A DNA stretch of 64,000 nt, from NCBI GenBank assembly GCA_023393915.1, contig JAEXBS010000006.1:1-64000 (forward strand). The letters are read 5' to 3'. How positions within the stretch are numbered: the stretch's first letter is position 1; each line of letters begins with the position of its first letter. A program made the position numbers and the translations under genes. The notes under the pieces are model-generated. The model searched no databases and was not told the DNA's origin. It was given only the letters and a program-made list of their open reading frames with translations. Source of the stretch: Bacteroidota bacterium (GTDB taxonomy: Bacteria > Bacteroidota > Bacteroidia > Flavobacteriales > Weeksellaceae). Below, in pieces: positions 1 through 8,390 of this stretch.

Positions 1-262
1 ACGCCATGCGCGCATTTTCTTCCTGCGGGATTCTCAGTTTGCAGTTTTCACAGCAACCATAGTAGGTTTTGCCGTCATGTTTGACTTCGAGTTGTTTTTT
101 GCCCATATAGGCGTTGTTTACCATACAGACTTGGTCGTGCGGGACAATGTCACCCGTGGTTAACTGTGCGACCGCAATTTGGGTGTTTTCAGCTTTTGAA
201 TTGTTGCAGGAAACGAGGAACACCGCTATGAAAGCGAGTATTCCCAAAAGAATATTCTTCAT
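1..262 (-). CDS. Cys-rich metal-binding-type lipoprotein (3' end outside window)
   Basis: Partial gene; the ATG lies at 260-262 and the frame runs off the left edge. The product starts with a lipoprotein signal (hydrophobic stretch, then the lipobox LVSC). A short linker follows, then a segment with VCMVNN, YYGCCENCK and a conserved Gly-Lys pair, a layout seen in small TRASH/YHS-like metal-binding proteins beside copper and heavy-metal efflux genes in Flavobacteriia. An envelope role in metal sensing or trafficking is inferred. It shares its strand with the Cys-rich gene at 489-905, so both may be leftovers of one metal-resistance island. Confidence 0.7.
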   Translation of the reverse strand, partial: MKNILLGILAFIAVFLVSCNNSKAENTQIAVAQLTTGDIVPHDQVCMVNNAYMGKKQLEVKHDGKTYYGCCENCKLRIPQEENARMA

Positions 263-488
263 TAAATTTTAAATTAAAGGTTAATAGTGAGCCTCTGTGT
301 TTAGAAACTGATTACGTGTATCCTAATCTTCAAATTGTCCTTGCTCCAAAAGGAAAATCTTTTGTGAAAGATTTACTTTTAAAGAAAAAGTTGATTTTCA
401 AAGGAATATACAGCGCTGATAAGTCATCAGGGATAAAGTGTTAAAAACACTTACCGACCGGACATAATTCAGGCTGTAAAAGAAGTGA

Positions 489-905
489 TTAACCTATTTT
501 GGGCGGTTCCCAAATGGTATGGAATCCTCCAGAGTAATGGGGATTCTGATAAAAGAAATTAGAATTTTTGTCATCGTAACCGGACGCTTCGTTTTTAGAA
601 TCCTCTAAAAATTTGCTGTCTGCTAGAATGGTATACTGAGCAGTGCTGCAAAGGTTACCGCTGCAATTTCCTGAGCATCCATCGGTTTGACAATTGTGTG
701 ATTTTGGGTGACAGCATTCTTCTTTGCAATCGCCGCTGTCGCAAGACGGCTGTATCTGTGCGAATGACTGTTTTATGAAAGTTTGCGAACTGGTCGCGGT
801 TTTAATAACCTGCTTCTCCTTTTTACTGCAAGCCTGAGAAATCCCTGGCGCCAGAAATAACGCGAGTGTAAGGGAAAGGAACAGTATTTTAAAATTTCCG
901 ACCAT
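489..905 (-). CDS. Cys-rich exported protein, metal-resistance-island type
   Basis: About 138 residues with an N-terminal signal sequence (MVGNFKILFLSL onward) and a central Cys-rich block (CDSGDCKEECC, then CQTDGCSGNCSGNLC). It ends in a conserved-looking tail with WEPPKIG. Small proteins of this make-up often sit in flavobacterial heavy-metal efflux clusters; the exact function is unknown. The ATG at 903-905 is chosen because a longer GTG-initiated frame would begin inside the promoter element TATCTTTG (minus strand, 921-928). Metal binding is inferred from composition only. Confidence 0.6.
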   Translation of the reverse strand: MVGNFKILFLSLTLALFLAPGISQACSKKEKQVIKTATSSQTFIKQSFAQIQPSCDSGDCKEECCHPKSHNCQTDGCSGNCSGNLCSTAQYTILADSKFLEDSKNEASGYDDKNSNFFYQNPHYSGGFHTIWEPPKIG

Positions 906-920
906 TGTAAGTAAACAGCA

Positions 921-928
921 CAAAGATA
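921..928 (-). promoter_or_regulatory. Predicted -7 promoter element of the Cys-rich exported gene
   Basis: TATCTTTG on the minus strand fits the Bacteroidota TAnnTTTG consensus. It lies 15 bases upstream of the ATG at 905, giving a very short leader. Confidence 0.5.
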
Positions 929-984
929 GGGAATTATTTTAGAAGCAATATCTGTGTAAACTACTTCCTTAAAAAAGTTAGGGT

Positions 985-2100
985 TTACAACATATTAAAC
1001 TTTGCCATAGCATTTGTTTTTGTTTGATCTGCAATATCAATATAGGGCTTCATCGCAGCATAATCACTGTGACCTGTCCACTTCATCACGACCTGCGGTG
1101 GAATTCCTAAAGCCAAAGCGTTGCAGATAAAAGTTCGTCTCCCGGCGTGGGAACTCATAAGTGCGTATTTTGGGGAAACTTCATCAAATTTTTGGTTTCC
1201 TTTATAATAGGTTTTGCGGATAGGTTCATCAATTTCCGCCATTTCCATTAGTTCCCGTAAATATTCATTCATTTTTTGATTGCTAATCACCGGCAAAGCT
1301 TTAGATTTTTCATACACTTCATCTTTATATTTTTCAAGTATGGCTCTGCTGTGATCATTGAGTTCAATAATTAAACTATCAGAAGTTTTTACCGTTATTA
1401 TTTCGATGAAATTATCTTTAATGTCGCTTTGTTTTAAATTTTCTACGTCCGAATATCTCAAACCGGTAAAACATTGGAACATAAAAACATCTCTCACCCT
1501 TTCTAAATATTTTTTCTCTTTTGGAATGTCAAAATTCTTCAATTGACTTAGCTCGGGTTGAGTAAGAAAAATTATCTTTTTCTGAATAGTTTTGAGTTTC
1601 GGTTTAAAAAGTTCAAATGCTTTGTTTTCATTAAAACCTTTTTTAGTCGCCCATCTTAAAAACCACCGGAGGAACGAAAAATTTTTTAAGGCAGTGGAGT
1701 TCTGGAGTTTTAGATCGTCTTGTAAAAAATATTGGTATTTTATTAATTTGTTTTCATCCAGGGATTTAAAACTTAGATTTTCATCAAATGTTTTCAAATG
1801 CTTTTTGAAGGTTTTCATTTTTGCCTGTGTCTTAATAGACCATAGATTCAGCAAAGACTCTTCTTTCGTAAAAACATCAAATAGTTCAAACAAAGTTTTA
1901 TCTCGCTCAATCAGAACTACGGGTTTCTTGCCTATTTCAAGATTAAACAAGTTTTTAAAGTTCTCTTTTCCAGGTGTAGAGTTTTCGATTTCGAATTTGC
2001 GAAAAACTTTCTCGCAAACGGATTCAAATTGTTTGATTTTTTTATTGATGATTGATGCGCTAACTTTCTTGTCACCGTGAGTTGTATTGGTTTTACAGCG
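985..2100 (-). pseudogene. Tyrosine recombinase/integrase lacking its N-terminal domain
   Basis: The intact part has the core-binding region and the full catalytic set: Arg in FTGLRYSDVENL, Lys near ITVKTSD, HAGRR (HxxR), GHSDY, and Tyr in MKPYI. The frame stays open upstream to base 2100, reading RCKTNTTHGDKKVS, which looks like the usual linker after the arm-binding domain of Bacteroidota integrases. At 2101-2103 there is an in-frame TAA. No ATG exists between the stop and the catalytic part, so the first 60-70 codons appear to have been replaced by unrelated sequence. Translation from the TTG at 1950 would give about 321 residues without the N-terminal domain. It is most likely a dead remnant of an integrative element. 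Confidence 0.75.
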
Positions 2101-2823
2101 TTAAAAGTAATATTTTATTATGTAAGATAGAGTAAATCTATTTGCGCAGTGTTTCACAACTTTATTTTGGAGCTCTGCTCTGGTTATAGTATGGGTTGTA
2201 AATCTTTTGGATACTATATTCGGTGGCGCGAAGTGCTCAAGTGATAGCGCTTACGTTGTTGGGAAGTTCGCGTGATATTAACTGTTGCATGTGGTGCGAC
2301 TGTTGCGGTAATACTCAGTATTTATGCACTTCAGATAACTCCAGAATTGGTAGCGTAGGTTCCAAAATGTAGGTAGCGTTATGTTTTATTTTGTGACCAT
2401 TGGGTTTAATCGTTCCGTCGTCAACGATCAAGGGTTATTATCTACTGACGAAAACTGCACTAAAATTAATATGTCAGTGTCCTCTGATTGTTAGCGAGAA
2501 TGGGCATTATTCGCATATATATATGGGAGCAAGATTTTTAGTTTGCTAATAAAATATAACCGCCAGCCTTTTACGGGTGTTGCACACGAAACTTGCACAG
2601 ATGGTACCCGCATCGGCACGTAAGGTTAAGTTTAAAAGCTGAACAAGCTAATGATAATGGAACATCAAAGTGTGGTGTGTTGTAACCCTAGTGATAATTC
2701 TCCCAGCCTGCTAAAAAAAAACTTTTGTTTTTTTAGTGCATAATTGACCTCCACTGTCATGTGATCGGACTCAACAATTTCTTCGTTAAAATAAAGATAT
2801 TTCCTAATGATTTCCTAAACAAA
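2101..2823. other. Non-coding stretch between broken integrase and tRNA-Gln
   Basis: No convincing gene is visible on either strand. The segment holds an 8-bp inverted repeat (TATAGTAT 2185-2192 with ATACTATA 2211-2218) and an AT-only hairpin around 2712-2738 (CTAAAAAAA with TTTTTTTAG). Its left border is exactly where the integrase frame breaks. It may be decayed mobile-element sequence; that is an inference from position. Confidence 0.5.
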
Positions 2824-2853
2824 ACAAAAACGCCCTGAAAATCAGAGCGTTAT
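2824..2853 (-). terminator. Rho-independent terminator of tRNA-Gln
   Basis: Read on the minus strand, a perfect 10-bp stem (AACGCTCTGA with TCAGGGCGTT, one G-T pair) with a 3-base loop is followed by TTTTTGTTTT, directly downstream of the tRNA. Confidence 0.85.
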
Positions 2854-2864
2854 ACCGAAATTTG

Positions 2865-2935
2865 TAGACCCACAGGGATTCGAACCCCAGATGACTGAAC
2901 CAAAATCAGTAGTGTTACCGCTACACCATGGGTCT
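2865..2935 (-). tRNA. tRNA-Gln (TTG anticodon)
   Basis: On the minus strand the acceptor arms AGACCCA and TGGGTCT pair over 7 bp. The D arm contains AGCGGTA. The anticodon stem ACTGA/TCAGT encloses TTTTGGT with anticodon TTG. The T arm has GTTCGAATC. CCA is not encoded. A strong terminator follows immediately, so the gene and its 3' flank look undisturbed. Confidence 0.95.
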
Positions 2936-3031
2936 GTCCATTAAAGTGGTGCAAATTTAAAGAAATTTTATTTATTTGCAATAGTTTCCACTGAAAAATA
3001 ATAATTTTAAGGTTCGTAAAAGAAAGAAAAA

Positions 3032-4069
3032 GTGGTTATTGATTTTAAGTCTTTAGATTTCAGTAGTTTAGAAGCTAAAAGCTCTTTTGAAAAAGAGGTG
3101 ATTGATTTTTTAAAAGAATGGACCAATGAAAAAGAAACGGTTCCCGTTCGAACTTCAGGTTCCACTGGAACACCCAAAATATTTGAGATTGAAAAAGATC
3201 AGATGCGGAATTCTGCTCGTATGACAGGAAATTTTCTAGGTTTAAAAGAAGCAGATCGTGCTTTGCTCTGTCTTCCTGTAGATTTTATTTCAGGAAAAAT
3301 GATGGTAGTAAGAAGTTGGGAGTTAGGTTTAAAACTGACCGTTCAGTCTCCAACTGCCTTTGTAGAGCTGGGTGAAAACGATAAGTTTGATTTCGCGGCA
3401 ATGACTCCTTTACAAGTGGAAAACTCTTTAGATTGGCTGCATAAAATTAAGAATTTGATCATTGGGGGAGCGGGTGTTTCTGAGTCTTTACTGGCTAAAG
3501 TAAAAATTACTCTTGATAAAAAGAATTCAGAGGACTTTCGAGTTTATGAGACCTATGGAATGTCAGAAACACTTTCCCATATAGCTCTTAAAGAACTCTA
3601 TCCTAATCGACAGGAGTTATTTACGGTTTTTGAAGGGGTTGAGATTTCTACGAGTTCAGAAGGTGCCCTAAGAATTAAGGCGCCAAAGCTCAATTCAGAG
3701 ACGCTTCAAACAACAGATCTAGTCGAATTAAAAGGAGAGAAGCAGTTTCGATTTTTAGGAAGACTAGATCATGTTATTAATTCAGGGGGAGCTAAATTAT
3801 TTCCAGAAGAGCTAGAAGGGTTTGTTAAACGCCATCTAGATATAGAGGTTGTGTTTTCTTCGGTTAAGGACGCCGTATTAGGTGAGAAACTCGTGGCGGT
3901 AATTGAAGGAGAATTCGATCAAGTGAAAAAAGAAAAGCTTTTATCCTTACCGTACGCTAAATCTTACTTTAAACCCAAGGAGGTATTCTTTTTGCAGGAG
4001 ATTCCAAGAACTCCTAATGGAAAAGTGAGTCGCCTTCAAGTCAAAGAACAATTACTAACTGACAGATAA
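3032..4069 (+). CDS. menE: O-succinylbenzoate-CoA ligase-like AMP-binding enzyme
   Basis: 345 residues of the adenylate-forming superfamily. The phosphate-binding loop TSGSTGTPK is near residue 41, followed by ETYGMSETLSHIAL, GRLDHVINSGGAKLFP and the C-terminal catalytic Lys motif PRTPNGKVSR. The short form, lacking a long N-terminal region, is typical of MenE in Bacteroidota. MenE activates o-succinylbenzoate with CoA in menaquinone synthesis. Initiation is at GTG after an AG-rich stretch. The stop overlaps the ATG of arfB by one base (TAATG), so the two are probably co-transcribed. Another acyl-CoA ligase specificity cannot be excluded because no other men genes are in the window. Confidence 0.85.
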   Translation: MVIDFKSLDFSSLEAKSSFEKEVIDFLKEWTNEKETVPVRTSGSTGTPKIFEIEKDQMRNSARMTGNFLGLKEADRALLCLPVDFISGKMMVVRSWELGLKLTVQSPTAFVELGENDKFDFAAMTPLQVENSLDWLHKIKNLIIGGAGVSESLLAKVKITLDKKNSEDFRVYETYGMSETLSHIALKELYPNRQELFTVFEGVEISTSSEGALRIKAPKLNSETLQTTDLVELKGEKQFRFLGRLDHVINSGGAKLFPEELEGFVKRHLDIEVVFSSVKDAVLGEKLVAVIEGEFDQVKKEKLLSLPYAKSYFKPKEVFFLQEIPRTPNGKVSRLQVKEQLLTDR

Positions 4070-4461
4070 TGAAAGATCTTAGTTCTGAACTCTTCTTTAA
4101 AACTTCCCGCAGTAGTGGGAAGGGAGGACAGAATGTAAATAAGGTAGAAACTTCTGTCACGGTTCTTTGGAATGTGAACGAAAGCTTGCTTTTTGATTCA
4201 GATCAGAAAGAAAGAATTTTATCTAAACTAAAGAACCGCATAAATTCTGAAGGGATTCTGCAAATTACCGTAAGCGATTCAAGAACTCAATTGCAGAATA
4301 AGAAGATTGCTATTACCCGCATTTCCGAGCTCGTATTAGATTCTTTAAAAGTGAATCCTCCAAGAAAAGCAACTCGCCCTTCAAAAGCGAAAATTGAAAA
4401 GCGATTAGATGACAAGAAAAGAAGATCCGAGAAAAAAGAAAACCGCAATTTTCGATTTTAA
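4069..4461 (+). CDS. arfB: Peptidyl-tRNA hydrolase ArfB (stalled-ribosome rescue)
   Basis: 130 residues. The class-I release-factor-like domain carries SSGKGGQNVNKVET near residues 14-27, whose GGQ is the catalytic motif for peptidyl-tRNA ester hydrolysis. The stop-codon-recognition domains are absent. A basic C-terminal tail (KAKIEKRLDDKKRRSEKK) matches the segment ArfB inserts into the empty mRNA channel. It frees ribosomes stalled on non-stop mRNA, backing up the tmRNA encoded at 33.5 kb. It is translationally coupled to menE. Confidence 0.92.
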   Translation: MKDLSSELFFKTSRSSGKGGQNVNKVETSVTVLWNVNESLLFDSDQKERILSKLKNRINSEGILQITVSDSRTQLQNKKIAITRISELVLDSLKVNPPRKATRPSKAKIEKRLDDKKRRSEKKENRNFRF

Positions 4462-4507
4462 ATTTCACTAGAAAAACAAATCCATTTCTTTTTCAAGTGC
4501 AATAGCT

Positions 4508-4515
4508 TATCTTTG
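4508..4515 (+). promoter_or_regulatory. -7 promoter element of the deoxyhypusine-synthase-like gene
   Basis: TATCTTTG, matching TAnnTTTG, lies 15 bases before the ATG at 4531. A longer frame starting at TTG 4513 would begin inside this element, so the downstream ATG is preferred. Confidence 0.55.
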
Positions 4516-4530
4516 CTCAAAACCAAAATA

Positions 4531-5505
4531 ATGAGTAAACCAATTTCCGAATTTATTGAAAAATATTATCTGCATTTTAATTCTGCAGCACTAGTGGATG
4601 CCTCAAAAGGATACGTTGCGCATTTGAAAGACGGAGGAAAAATGATGATTACCCTTGCAGGAGCGATGTCTACTGCAGAGCTGGGTAAGATTTTAGCCGA
4701 TATGATTCGTGAGGACAAAGTGCATATTATTTCTTGTACGGGTGCTAACTTAGAGGAAGATTTAATGAACCTTGTTGCTCACTCCCACTACGAAAGAGTT
4801 CCTAATTACCGTGATTTAACTCCTCAAGAGGAATGGGATTTATTAGAAAAAGGACTTAATCGAGTAACCGATACTTGTATCCCAGAAGAAGAAGCCTTTA
4901 GAAGACTTCAACAACATATCGTTGAGATCTGGAAAGATGCGGAGAGTAAGGGAGAAAGATATTTCCCGCACGAATATATGTACAAAATGCTCTTATCTGG
5001 AGTATTAGAACAGTACTATGAAATTCCAAAAGAGAATTCTTGGATGCTTGCAGCAGCAGAGAAAAACCTTCCAATCGTTGTTCCAGGATGGGAAGATTCT
5101 ACGATGGGAAATATTTTCACATCTTATTGTATCAAAGGAGAACTTAAGCCTTCGACCATGAAGTCTGGAATTGAATACATGATGTTCTTATCGGATTGGT
5201 ATCCAAAGAACTCCGGTGGAAAAGGAGTAGGGTTCTTCCAAATCGGTGGAGGGATTGCTGGAGATTTCCCAATTTGTGTGGTTCCAATGCTTTACCAAGA
5301 TTTAGAGATGACCGATATTCCTTTCTGGTCTTATTTCTGTCAGATCTCTGACTCAACTACTTCTTACGGATCGTACAGTGGTGCTGTTCCTAATGAGAAA
5401 ATCACTTGGGGTAAGCTGGATATTACGACTCCAAAATACATTGTGGAAAGTGATGCGACCATCTGCGCTCCACTAATGTTTCAATACATTTTAGAGAATT
5501 CTTAA
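4531..5505 (+). CDS. Deoxyhypusine synthase family protein
   Basis: 324 residues. NAD-binding-type segments include TLAGAMSTAELGKILADMI, SCTGANLEEDL and FFQIGGGIAGDFPI. Near the C-terminus PNEKITWGKL holds the WGK lysine (about residue 295), equivalent to the catalytic Lys of deoxyhypusine synthase, which carries the aminobutyl imine. True deoxyhypusine synthase modifies archaeal/eukaryotic IF5A. Bacteria lack that substrate, so this branch probably transfers the aminobutyl group of spermidine to a polyamine or amine (homospermidine-synthase-like). That is inference. The gene has its own promoter and a strong terminator. Confidence 0.85.
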   Translation: MSKPISEFIEKYYLHFNSAALVDASKGYVAHLKDGGKMMITLAGAMSTAELGKILADMIREDKVHIISCTGANLEEDLMNLVAHSHYERVPNYRDLTPQEEWDLLEKGLNRVTDTCIPEEEAFRRLQQHIVEIWKDAESKGERYFPHEYMYKMLLSGVLEQYYEIPKENSWMLAAAEKNLPIVVPGWEDSTMGNIFTSYCIKGELKPSTMKSGIEYMMFLSDWYPKNSGGKGVGFFQIGGGIAGDFPICVVPMLYQDLEMTDIPFWSYFCQISDSTTSYGSYSGAVPNEKITWGKLDITTPKYIVESDATICAPLMFQYILENS

Positions 5506-5538
5506 AAGTTTAGCACTTTTAAAAAGCGATAGAATAAG

Positions 5539-5568
5539 ATCGGCTGCAAACTGCAGCCGATTTTTTTA
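5539..5568 (+). terminator. Rho-independent terminator
   Basis: A perfect 10-bp stem (ATCGGCTGCA with TGCAGCCGAT, 3-base loop) followed by seven T residues, 33 bases past the stop of the deoxyhypusine-synthase-like gene. Confidence 0.92.
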
Positions 5569-5580
5569 TTCTCTATTATG

Positions 5581-5588
5581 TACCTTTG
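5581..5588 (+). promoter_or_regulatory. -7 promoter element abutting the ATL start
   Basis: TACCTTTG ends three bases before the ATG at 5592. Transcription from it would start at or very near the ATG, giving a leaderless or nearly leaderless mRNA. Confidence 0.5.
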
Positions 5589-5591
5589 AAT

Positions 5592-5903
5592 ATGGATCCT
5601 TTATTTAAGAAGCAAGTTTATGAGCTTATAGAGCTCATCCCTAAGGGAAGAGTTACGAGCTATGGAGCGCTTGCTAAGGCAGTGGGGTATCCTAATCATG
5701 CGCGTCATGTCGGTAATGCGCTTCGCGATTATCCATCAAGTTTCCCGGCGCACCGCGTTTGTAATAGTAGTGGTCACATCACTGCTTCATGTCTCGATCG
5801 ATTCACACAGCTCTTGAAGAAGGAAGGGGTCGAGGTAAAAGGGAATAAAATTCAGGATTTTAAGCGGCGGTTCTGGGATCCTTTAGATGCCTTTACTCCG
5901 TAG
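5592..5903 (+). CDS. Alkyltransferase-like DNA repair protein (ATL)
   Basis: About 103 residues, only the DNA-binding alkyltransferase fold. FKKQVYELIELIPKGRVTSYGALAKAVG is split across the N-terminus (helix and Tyr-flipping loop), followed by RHVGNALRD with the Arg finger region. The PCHR motif that carries the acceptor Cys in O6-alkylguanine transferases reads PAHRV here, so the protein cannot take the alkyl group. ATL proteins bind O6-alkylguanine and pass it to nucleotide excision repair. The ATG at 5592 is used because the upstream TTG lies within the promoter. It converges on recA with a shared terminator between them. Confidence 0.85.
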   Translation: MDPLFKKQVYELIELIPKGRVTSYGALAKAVGYPNHARHVGNALRDYPSSFPAHRVCNSSGHITASCLDRFTQLLKKEGVEVKGNKIQDFKRRFWDPLDAFTP

Positions 5904-5907
5904 AGAT

Positions 5908-5945
5908 AAAAAACCGATAACTTAAAAAAATTATCGGTTTTTACT
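5908..5945. terminator. Bidirectional terminator between ATL gene and recA
   Basis: AAAACCGATAA and TTATCGGTTTT form an 11-bp stem flanked by A and T tracts, so it can end transcripts from both converging genes. Confidence 0.88.
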
Positions 5946-5964
5946 TTATGAAGAAAGTGTTTTT

Positions 5965-6975
5965 CTATTTCTCTTTTTTCTGAGCAAGCTCTTCTTTTAC
6001 TAAGTTTTCAAGCTCTTCTGCAAGTTCAGGATTGTCCTTTAAAACATCTTTCACCGCATCTCTACCTTGGCCTAGTTTGGTGTCCTGAAAAGAGAACCAT
6101 GATCCGCTTTTCTTTACAATACCTAAGTCTACGGCAGTATCTAGGATTTCTCCGGTCTTAGAGATTCCTTCTCCGTACATGATATCGAATTCGGCTTGTT
6201 TGAACGGAGGCGCTACTTTGTTTTTAACAATTTTTACTTTGGCTCTGCTTCCCACTGCTTCGTCTCCTTGTTTGATTGGAGAACCTGCTTTACGGATGTC
6301 TAAACGTACAGAGGCGTAAAACTTAAGTGCATTCCCCCCGGTAGTAGTTTCTGGGTTTCCAAACATTACTCCAATCTTTTCTCTAAGCTGGTTAATGAAT
6401 ATCACAGTACATTTCGTTCTTGAGATCGTAGCGGTTAATTTCCTTAAGGCTTGAGACATGAGTCTTGCATGGAGTCCCATTTTGGATTCTCCCATTTCTC
6501 CTTCGATTTCCGCTTTTGGTGTTAATGCAGCAACCGAGTCAATCACTACAATATCTACTGCGCCGGAACGGATTAAATTGTCAGCAATTTCTAAAGCTTG
6601 TTCTCCGTTATCAGGTTGAGATATAATTAAATCTTCCAGATTGATTCCTAGTTTGGAAGCGTAGTGACGATCAAATGCGTGCTCCGCATCGATGAACGCA
6701 GCAGTACCCCCTTGCTTTTGAGCTTGAGCGATCGCGTGAAGGGTGAGGGTCGTTTTTCCAGAGGATTCCGGACCGTAGATTTCGATGATTCTTCCTTTTG
6801 GATAACCGCCTACACCAAGAGCGATATCTAAACCAAGAGATCCTGTTGGAATTACTTCAATAGTAGTATCAACGGAATCGTCTCCTAAGGTCATAACGGT
6901 TCCTTTTCCGTAAGTTTTATCTAGTTTTTCTAGCACGAGCGCTAGTGCTTTTTTCTTGTCGTCAGCTGTACTCAT
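5965..6975 (-). CDS. recA: Recombinase RecA
   Basis: 336 residues, full length for the family. Walker A is GPESSGKTT; the L1/L2 region and INQLREKIGVMFGNPETT are intact, and the C-terminal tail is Lys/Glu-rich. RecA forms the ssDNA filament for strand exchange and SOS co-protease activity. The start is the ATG at 6973-6975 (MSTADDKKKAL), which matches family N-termini; an upstream TTG would add seven atypical residues. It is transcribed alone. Confidence 0.97.
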   Translation of the reverse strand: MSTADDKKKALALVLEKLDKTYGKGTVMTLGDDSVDTTIEVIPTGSLGLDIALGVGGYPKGRIIEIYGPESSGKTTLTLHAIAQAQKQGGTAAFIDAEHAFDRHYASKLGINLEDLIISQPDNGEQALEIADNLIRSGAVDIVVIDSVAALTPKAEIEGEMGESKMGLHARLMSQALRKLTATISRTKCTVIFINQLREKIGVMFGNPETTTGGNALKFYASVRLDIRKAGSPIKQGDEAVGSRAKVKIVKNKVAPPFKQAEFDIMYGEGISKTGEILDTAVDLGIVKKSGSWFSFQDTKLGQGRDAVKDVLKDNPELAEELENLVKEELAQKKEK

Positions 6976-7084
6976 TGGGTCTGTAAATTTTCTCAAAAAT
7001 AAGGAATTAATTACTTAGTTTCTTTAGGCCTTTTGCTATATTTTGTAGCAAAATGCCCTTGGTTTTACCTAGGGCTACCCCTGA

Positions 7085-8290
7085 TTAAACTTTTGGTCGG
7101 AAATCTAAGTAGTCGTCTAGTACCTTCATTTGTTCTTTGTGTCCTCTGGCCACTAGCTTTTCCCTTCCTTTTTGTCCCTGGAACTCACTTATTTTTTGCT
7201 CGGAGAAATTCTTAAACTTAACTAAGTAAGGAAAGAATTGGTAGAAAGGAACTTTTTCTAGTGAAAGCCTTTTTCTTACATCAGAGTCCAGTAGGGCGGT
7301 TGAGACCGATAGATGTAAGTTGTATAAGATTTTAGCTTGTGTTGGGTTGGAGGCCATAGGAGATTCTAAGTTTTCATCTAGAAGGGATTCTGCGAGTGAT
7401 CTTGAATCCTGATCTCCTGCCGCTTGAACCGAAGTCCAGTGGTAGAAAAGTTCGGTTGCCTCTTTCTTATTATCTGGAAGTAGCTCGGATGGGATACCTA
7501 GTAGGAATCCAATGTGTCTCCAGAGATGGAAGAGTCCTTCTTCTTCTTTTTTAGTAGGTCGAATGCCCATTTTCTCGAGACCGTATAAATAGACGAGTGA
7601 GAAGCCGAGGTAAGTTGCACTCATATCAAAGAAGTTGATGGGCTCTCCCCACAGGGGCTGGTTCCAGTCTGGTAAGTTTCGCTTTATTTCTAGTCTAGAA
7701 TAGGCGTGCATTAATCGGGTTCTTAAAATCAGTTCTAATCCTTCCGCTCCTTTTTCAAGTCCGGCAGGACGCGTTACTTGTACCCAAAATTCAAGTGTGT
7801 CCTTTAGACGTTTTACTGCTCCCTTCCGAAGGGCTCCGGTATAAATTAAGGGCTTGTTGAGGTAGGCAAAGTCGTAGCCTCCCATTAAGCTAAAATCTCT
7901 TAAGATCATTAAGGAGGTTACGCCAGCTCTGCGGCAGAGTTTGGTTCCTTCTAAGGCTAAAGACGGATCAAGCCATTGGGGAGTCTGCTCAAGCTGTTCT
8001 AATAGTTTGCTTAAGCTCTCTATTTTTTCTTCTTCCGGTAGATCGGAATTTTTATTCTTATGCTTTTCTATAATTTTTGTAGCTTCAGGATAGGGATATT
8101 TGAGGTAAGTTTGTTTTACCACCTCATCAGCAAGTTTATCTACTTTATAGTAATTAAGGCTCAGTTCATCAAGTCTTGAGAGGTTAGGCTTAGCCTCGGA
8201 CCAATCCAGTAGTTCTTTTCCTAGTCCCTTTTGCCAAAAGTTGATAAAGTGGGGTTTTTTCGAATGATTTCTAAATTGTTCTTCCTGCAT
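7085..8290 (-). CDS. MpaB/Lcp-like oxygenase (DUF2236 family)
   Basis: About 401 residues. SLMILRDFSLMGGYDFAYLN and RTRLMHAYSRLEI fit the heme-binding core of the MpaB/rubber-oxygenase (latex-clearing protein) family, with the His in LMHAYSR the likely axial ligand region. No signal peptide is seen, so the protein is probably cytosolic or membrane-associated. Family members are b-type heme oxygenases, but the substrate of this branch is unknown. The ATG at 8288-8290 is preferred over an upstream alternative that overlaps intergenic sequence. It lies between recA and gapA on the same strand but has its own spacing. Confidence 0.8.
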   Translation of the reverse strand: MQEEQFRNHSKKPHFINFWQKGLGKELLDWSEAKPNLSRLDELSLNYYKVDKLADEVVKQTYLKYPYPEATKIIEKHKNKNSDLPEEEKIESLSKLLEQLEQTPQWLDPSLALEGTKLCRRAGVTSLMILRDFSLMGGYDFAYLNKPLIYTGALRKGAVKRLKDTLEFWVQVTRPAGLEKGAEGLELILRTRLMHAYSRLEIKRNLPDWNQPLWGEPINFFDMSATYLGFSLVYLYGLEKMGIRPTKKEEEGLFHLWRHIGFLLGIPSELLPDNKKEATELFYHWTSVQAAGDQDSRSLAESLLDENLESPMASNPTQAKILYNLHLSVSTALLDSDVRKRLSLEKVPFYQFFPYLVKFKNFSEQKISEFQGQKGREKLVARGHKEQMKVLDDYLDFRPKV

Positions 8291-8332
8291 TTTATTAACT
8301 ATAGTGTAATGTAGAAGGTACAACTTTAAGGC

Positions 8333-8366
8333 CAAAAAAAACCTTCTGCCCTTAAGGCAGAAGGTT
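8333..8366 (-). terminator. Terminator of the pfkA-gapA unit
   Basis: An 11-bp stem (AACCTTCTGCC with GGCAGAAGGTT) followed on the minus strand by eight T residues, downstream of gapA. Confidence 0.92.
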
Positions 8367-8390
8367 GATTTATATCATAAGCACAAATTC

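Noticed and set aside
1592..2080. Plus-strand open frame opposite the integrase
   Set aside because: It is rich in Phe/Ser/Lys from reading AT-rich antisense codons, has no motif, and overlaps the clear recombinase frame.
2865..2935. tRNA-Gln as the attachment site of the integrative element
   Set aside because: The tRNA is followed at once by its own strong terminator, and no copy of its 3' end is seen in 1-2860, so there is no direct sign of integration into it.
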